Shown here: piece after piece, positions 6,283 to 9,533 of the stretch | Layout: each line of letters begins with the position of its first letter | Numbering within the stretch: the stretch's first letter is position 1 | Assembly: GCA_946886855.1 (NCBI GenBank) | Contig: CAMPJJ010000158.1 | Location: forward strand, 1-9,533 | Direction of reading: 5' to 3' | DNA: 9,533 nucleotides | DNA from: an uncultured Roseateles sp. | GTDB taxonomy: Bacteria > Pseudomonadota > Gammaproteobacteria > Burkholderiales > Burkholderiaceae | The notes under the pieces: generated by a model | What the model saw: only the letters and a program-made list of their open reading frames with translations | What the model was told of the DNA's origin: nothing | Database searches by the model: none | Translations under genes and position numbers: made by a program

Positions 6283-9200
6283 ATCGATCGGGCGCCGGCG
6301 GCCGCGTCGTCGTCCAGACCGCGGCGCGCGACGTCGAAGTCGAAACGCGCGGTGGCTTCCAGCACCTCGCACAGCGCGGCGGCGCGCCGGTCGTCGAGGC
6401 CGTGGCGGCCGCGGGCCATCAGTGCCTTGACCCGCTCGGCGGTGTCCACCGCGGCGGCGTCGTGTTCGGTCAACTGGCGGCGCAGGCGCGCCAGGTGTTC
6501 CTCCAGTCGGGGGCTGTCCGCCGGCTGCGACGGGTCGTCCAGCGGACCTGGCATCGTCGGCGGCGTGTCGTCGGCCAGGGTCTCGCCCAGCGCGTGCAAC
6601 AGGCGGTCCAGCGCGGCGCGCACGGCCCGGGCCAGTTCCCGGCGCTGCGCCGACGGCGCCTGGGCGCGGCAGGCGGTCTCCAGCGCGGCGGCGGCCTCGC
6701 TCACGGGCAGCGCGCCGATGGTCGCGGAGGAGCCGCGCAGCGAATGGGCGAGCTGCTCCAGCGCGGCCGCGTCGTCCGACGCCGCCGCCTGCGCGAGACG
6801 GTCGCCGGTGTCGCGCTGGGAGTGCAGGAAGATCCGCAGCAGGCGCAGGTACAGGCCGGCGTTGTCGGCGGCCGAGGCCAGGCCTGAACGCGACTCCAGC
6901 CCGTCGACGACGGGCAGCGCCGGGGCGATCACCTGCACCGGCCGGGCCCTCCCGGCCCGCGCGCCCGGGATCGATGCGGTGTCGTCGGATGCGATGTCGG
7001 TCGATGCTGCGCCGGTCGTTGCTGCGCCGGTCGAAGCGGCGTCGGCAAAAGCGGAGTTGGCCGAAGCAGAGTCGGCTAAGGCGGAGTCGGGCAATGCGGA
7101 GTCGGGCAATGCGGAGTCGGGCAATGCGGAGTCGGTAAATGCGGAGTCGGGCAACGCGATCCTTGCCGGCGTCATGGCGTCCGGGAATCCCTCGTCCGGC
7201 GCGACCGCCCCGGGCTCGGCCGGGTGCACCCAGCGCGACAGGACCTCGAACAGCGTGTCCACGTTCATCGGCTTGGCGATGTGGTCGTTCATCCCGGTGG
7301 CCAGGATGCGGGCGCGGTCGGCGCCGGTGGTGTTGGCGGTCAGCGCGATGACCGGCAGCTCGCGCCATCGCGGGTCCTGGCGCAGGCTGCGGGTGGCGTC
7401 GTAGCCGTCCATCACCGGCATCTGGCAGTCCATCAGCACGCCGTCGAATCCGTCGGGCGAGCGCTGCAGCAGGTCCAGCGCGATCGCGCCGTTGCCCGCC
7501 AGCGTCACCGCGATGCCGGCCTTGGTCAGCAGCTCCTCGACAAGTTCCTGGTTGACCGGGTTGTCCTCCACGACCAGCAGCCGCGCGCCCGCCAGCGACT
7601 GCATCGTCGCCCGCGTCGCCGCGCGCCGCGCGTGGGGATCGGACGCCGCGCCGGGCGAGGCCGCTCCGCCCAGCGCGTCCCGCAGCAGGGCCGCCGTCAC
7701 CGGCTTGGCCAGGACGGGCAGGGGCTGGCCGTCGGGCAGCGCGCCGGTCGTCGCCATCGCCGTCATCGCCTCGTACAGGCGGTCGTCGTTGCCGAAGGCC
7801 GTGACCATCACGACCCGGGGCTGCGGGGACGCTTCCTCGAACAGGCGGGCCGCGGTGGCCAGCCCGTCCATCTCCGGCATCTTCCAGTCCATCAGCACCC
7901 AGTCGAACGGACGGTGCTCGCGGGACGCCGCCTGCACCGCACGCAGCGCGCGCGGGCCGTCGGCGGCCTGCTCCACCTGCAACCCCTGGCCCTGGCAGAG
8001 CGCGGCCAGCACCTCGCGGGCGACGCGGTTGTCGTCGACCACCAGCGCACGGCCGCGCAGCGCCGTGGGCGCGAGGGACGACGCGGTGGCCGCGTTCCCC
8101 GCATTCCCCGAGTTTCCCGCGTGGCGGCCATCGTGCCCTTCATGCCTGTCGTGCCCATCGATCCCATCGATTCGGTCGATTCGGTCGATTCCGCACACCG
8201 GATCCGCCACTACGCCCAGCCGCGCCGTGAAGTGCAGGGTCAGGCCGGCGCCGGGCATCGACTCGACGCGCAGCGTACCGCCCATCATCTCCACCAGCAT
8301 CCGGCACACCGCCAGCGCCAGATCGCCGCGGTCGGGGGCATCGGCCTCCGCCTGCGCGGGGCGTCGGATCAGCCGCGCCAGCTCGGCCGGCGTCAAGGCC
8401 GGACCGCTGTCGCGGATGCTGAACTGAAGCACGATGCCGCCGCCGGACGGCGCGTCGCCATCGGCCGGCACGACCGAGACCGCGACCACCACCTCGTCCT
8501 GCTCGCTGCGGCGCGCGGCATGCTTGCCGATGTGGGCCAGCACCTGGCCGAGGCGGAAGGGATCGCCGATCAGCGTGCGCGGCAAGCCGGCGGGCACGCT
8601 CAGCAGCAGCTCCACGCCCTTTTCCTCCAGGCCCAGGCCGACGACCTGCACCAGGTGGGCCAGGACCTCGTCGAGCTCGAACGGGATCTGCTCGAGGACC
8701 AGCCGGCCGGCCTCGATGCGGCTGAAGTCGAGGATGTCGTCGATGACCCCGAGCAGCGTCTCCGCCGCGCGGCAGGTCTTGTCGACGTAGTTGCGCTGCC
8801 GCGCGTCGAGCTCGGTCTGCAGCGCCAGCTCGGACATGCCGATGATGGCGTTCATCGGCGTTCGCAGCTCATGGCTCATGTTGGCGAAGAAGTCGGCCTT
8901 GGCGCGCGTGGTGGCCTCGGCGGACTCGCGCGCGACGCGGATCGCCTGCTCGGCGGCCAGGCGCTCGGTCAGGTCCATCAGCCACACCAGCATGCCCGAG
9001 CGGTCGAAGTTCACCGGCAGGAAGGCGGCCACGCAGGCGCGGGGCGCGCCCTCGGGATCGAGGATCTGCAGCTCGATGTCGTTGCCGGAGCCGCGGCGCT
9101 CCAGCAAGGCCTGCGCGCGGTCGCGGCTGCCGTCGTCCGCATAGGCGTCCGGCCACGGCCGGCCGACCTGGACGTCGACCAGGCGCCGCAGCGCCGGATT

Positions 9201-9533
9201 GGCCAGGCTCACCACGCCGTCGGAGATCAGACCGATGCCGATGGGCGTGTGCTCGATCAGGCCCATGAGGCGCTCGCCCTGACGGAGCAGCGCGGTCTCC
9301 TGCGCGTGCCGCGCGCTGCGCACCGCGAGGTTGCGCAGCAGCGCGGCGAGCGCGGCGAAGCACAGCAGCGCGGACAGCAGGCCCACGCCGGCCCGGGCCG
9401 GCACGCCGAGCACGCCCGACCGATCGGCGACGAAGACCATGCGCCACGGTCCGGCGCTGTCGCGCCAGCCCAGGTCGCGGGACACCACGGCATGCGGCCG
9501 GCCGTCGATCGTCACGTCGCGGGCGTCCCGGGC
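6264..9533 (-). CDS. Hybrid sensor histidine kinase with degenerate ATP-binding domain (PAS-HisKA-HATPase-REC-REC-Hpt), N-terminus cut off
   Basis: The frame is open to the window edge, so the GTG at 9515 is not the true start. Numbering below counts that codon as 1; at least 1,089 residues are visible. Order: end of a probable extracytoplasmic sensor domain (1-35), one membrane helix (about 40-62), PAS-like domain (about 83-185), HisKA with His215 in SHELRTP, HATPase_c (about 315-432), a repeat linker (442-475), REC1 (about 488-615; Asp494/495, Asp543, Thr572, Lys604), REC2 (about 643-765; Glu650/Asp651, Asp696, Thr726, Lys748), a pentapeptide-repeat linker (787-846), an Hpt domain with His924 in AHSLRGSS, and a helical tail (about 1000-1083). 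The ATP-binding domain is degenerate. The N-box asparagines are His328 and His332 (LAHIGKHA). The G1 box is DSGPAL rather than D-x-G-x-G. The G2 box reads RGDLALAV where GTGLGLAI is expected. Phosphotransfer residues are otherwise intact. It sits upstream of and overlaps the receiver gene, its likely partner in a BarA-like relay. The signal sensed is unknown. Confidence 0.93.
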   Translation of the reverse strand, partial: ARDARDVTIDGRPHAVVSRDLGWRDSAGPWRMVFVADRSGVLGVPARAGVGLLSALLCFAALAALLRNLAVRSARHAQETALLRQGERLMGLIEHTPIGIGLISDGVVSLANPALRRLVDVQVGRPWPDAYADDGSRDRAQALLERRGSGNDIELQILDPEGAPRACVAAFLPVNFDRSGMLVWLMDLTERLAAEQAIRVARESAEATTRAKADFFANMSHELRTPMNAIIGMSELALQTELDARQRNYVDKTCRAAETLLGVIDDILDFSRIEAGRLVLEQIPFELDEVLAHLVQVVGLGLEEKGVELLLSVPAGLPRTLIGDPFRLGQVLAHIGKHAARRSEQDEVVVAVSVVPADGDAPSGGGIVLQFSIRDSGPALTPAELARLIRRPAQAEADAPDRGDLALAVCRMLVEMMGGTLRVESMPGAGLTLHFTARLGVVADPVCGIDRIDRIDGIDGHDRHEGHDGRHAGNSGNAGNAATASSLAPTALRGRALVVDDNRVAREVLAALCQGQGLQVEQAADGPRALRAVQAASREHRPFDWVLMDWKMPEMDGLATAARLFEEASPQPRVVMVTAFGNDDRLYEAMTAMATTGALPDGQPLPVLAKPVTAALLRDALGGAASPGAASDPHARRAATRATMQSLAGARLLVVEDNPVNQELVEELLTKAGIAVTLAGNGAIALDLLQRSPDGFDGVLMDCQMPVMDGYDATRSLRQDPRWRELPVIALTANTTGADRARILATGMNDHIAKPMNVDTLFEVLSRWVHPAEPGAVAPDEGFPDAMTPARIALPDSAFTDSALPDSALPDSALPDSALADSASANSAFADAASTGAATTGAASTDIASDDTASIPGARAGRARPVQVIAPALPVVDGLESRSGLASAADNAGLYLRLLRIFLHSQRDTGDRLAQAAASDDAAALEQLAHSLRGSSATIGALPVSEAAAALETACRAQAPSAQRRELARAVRAALDRLLHALGETLADDTPPTMPGPLDDPSQPADSPRLEEHLARLRRQLTEHDAAAVDTAERVKALMARGRHGLDDRRAAALCEVLEATARFDFDVARRGLDDDAAAGARSMEDPLS
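6978..7157 (-). repeat. 15-bp in-frame tandem repeat (12 units) coding a pentapeptide linker
   Basis: Twelve 15-base units in register encode five-residue units of the pattern Ala-[Leu/Phe/Ser/Thr]-x-[Asp/Asn/Gly]-x (best ALPDS), residues 787-846 of the hybrid kinase between REC2 and Hpt. Three adjacent units (about 7083-7127) are identical at DNA level apart from the array edge, and the units decay toward the Hpt side. Codons such as TTG, TTA, TTT and GCA are frequent here and unusual beside the GC-ending codons of the flanking domains. Because the period is a multiple of three, gain or loss of units keeps the frame and only changes tether length. Confidence 0.9.
8091..8192 (-). repeat. 9-bp periodic repeat coding the linker between the ATPase domain and REC1
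   Basis: On the minus strand successive 9-base units can be read in frame: GGAATCGAC, CGAATCGAC, CGAATCGAT, GGGATCGAT, GGGCACGAC, AGGCATGAA, GGGCACGAT, then a changed set GCGGGAAAC, TCGGGGAAT, GCGGGGAAC. They encode Gly-Ile-Asp, Arg-Ile-Asp, Gly-His-Asp and then Ala/Ser-Gly-Asn units, residues about 442-475 of the hybrid kinase. The segment is low-complexity and hydrophilic and probably a flexible tether. Confidence 0.8.

Noticed and set aside
6978..7157. The 15-bp array as a CRISPR or as a member of the pentapeptide-repeat (A[D/N]Lxx) protein family.
   Set aside because: There are no spacers and the units are contiguous and coding, so it is not a CRISPR. The protein units put Ala directly before Leu, not two positions before it, so they do not fit the right-handed beta-helix pentapeptide consensus.
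5734..7404. Long plus-strand open frame antisense to the protease start, the receiver gene and the kinase 3' end, including a repeated Ala-Glu-Ser-Gly-Asn tract.
   Set aside because: It spans several well-supported minus-strand genes and its repeat is just the complement of the 15-bp array. The rest is compositionally biased shadow sequence. The plus-strand frame at 4626-5882 is rejected for the same reason.
9513..9515. GTG at 9515 as the start of the hybrid kinase.
   Set aside because: The same frame stays open to the window edge, and the first visible residues look like the end of a sensor domain before a membrane helix. The gene simply runs out of the window.

Overview
The window is GC-rich (roughly 70% by eye) and densely coded, with long chance ORFs on the antisense strands. 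The PurL sequence and overall codon style suggest a betaproteobacterium of the order Burkholderiales, perhaps the Roseateles/Mitsuaria/Rubrivivax group. This is a judgement from sequence style, not a database match.

Layout. One plus-strand gene enters from the left edge: the C-terminal half of purL (purine synthesis), ending at 1835. A GC hairpin at 1891-1913 is a likely terminator. All other genes are on the minus strand. In their own direction of transcription, from the right edge, they are: (i) a large membrane hybrid histidine kinase whose N-terminus lies outside the window (6264-9533); (ii) a stand-alone receiver protein overlapping it by 4 bp (5791-6267); (iii) a DegP/HtrA-type exported serine protease with one PDZ domain (4641-5735), probably with its own sigma70-type promoter; (iv) a luciferase-like flavin-dependent oxidoreductase of the E. 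coli YhbW type (3546-4553); (v) a PilV/shufflon-type prepilin-like adhesin (1914-3386), convergent with purL and preceded by a good candidate sigma54 (RpoN) promoter.

How they may work together. The kinase and receiver are translationally coupled and form a phosphorelay: HisKA, two receivers and Hpt in the kinase, plus the free receiver. The kinase's ATP-binding domain has lost its N-box asparagines and its G2-box glycines, while every phospho-acceptor His and Asp is intact. It may therefore be a phosphotransfer scaffold or pseudokinase, not an autokinase. Both linkers around its receiver pair are built from in-frame tandem repeats (9 bp and 15 bp periods). The protease lies 55 bp downstream and could be a co-transcribed envelope-quality partner, but its own promoter candidate weakens that. 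The oxidoreductase and purL look like ordinary chromosomal genes. The PilV-like gene is a single, fixed copy with no recombinase or alternative 3' segments in view.

The two most notable observations are the degenerate kinase domain with repeat-built linkers and the predicted RpoN promoter on a solitary PilV-like gene. No mobile element, CRISPR array, tRNA or rRNA was seen.
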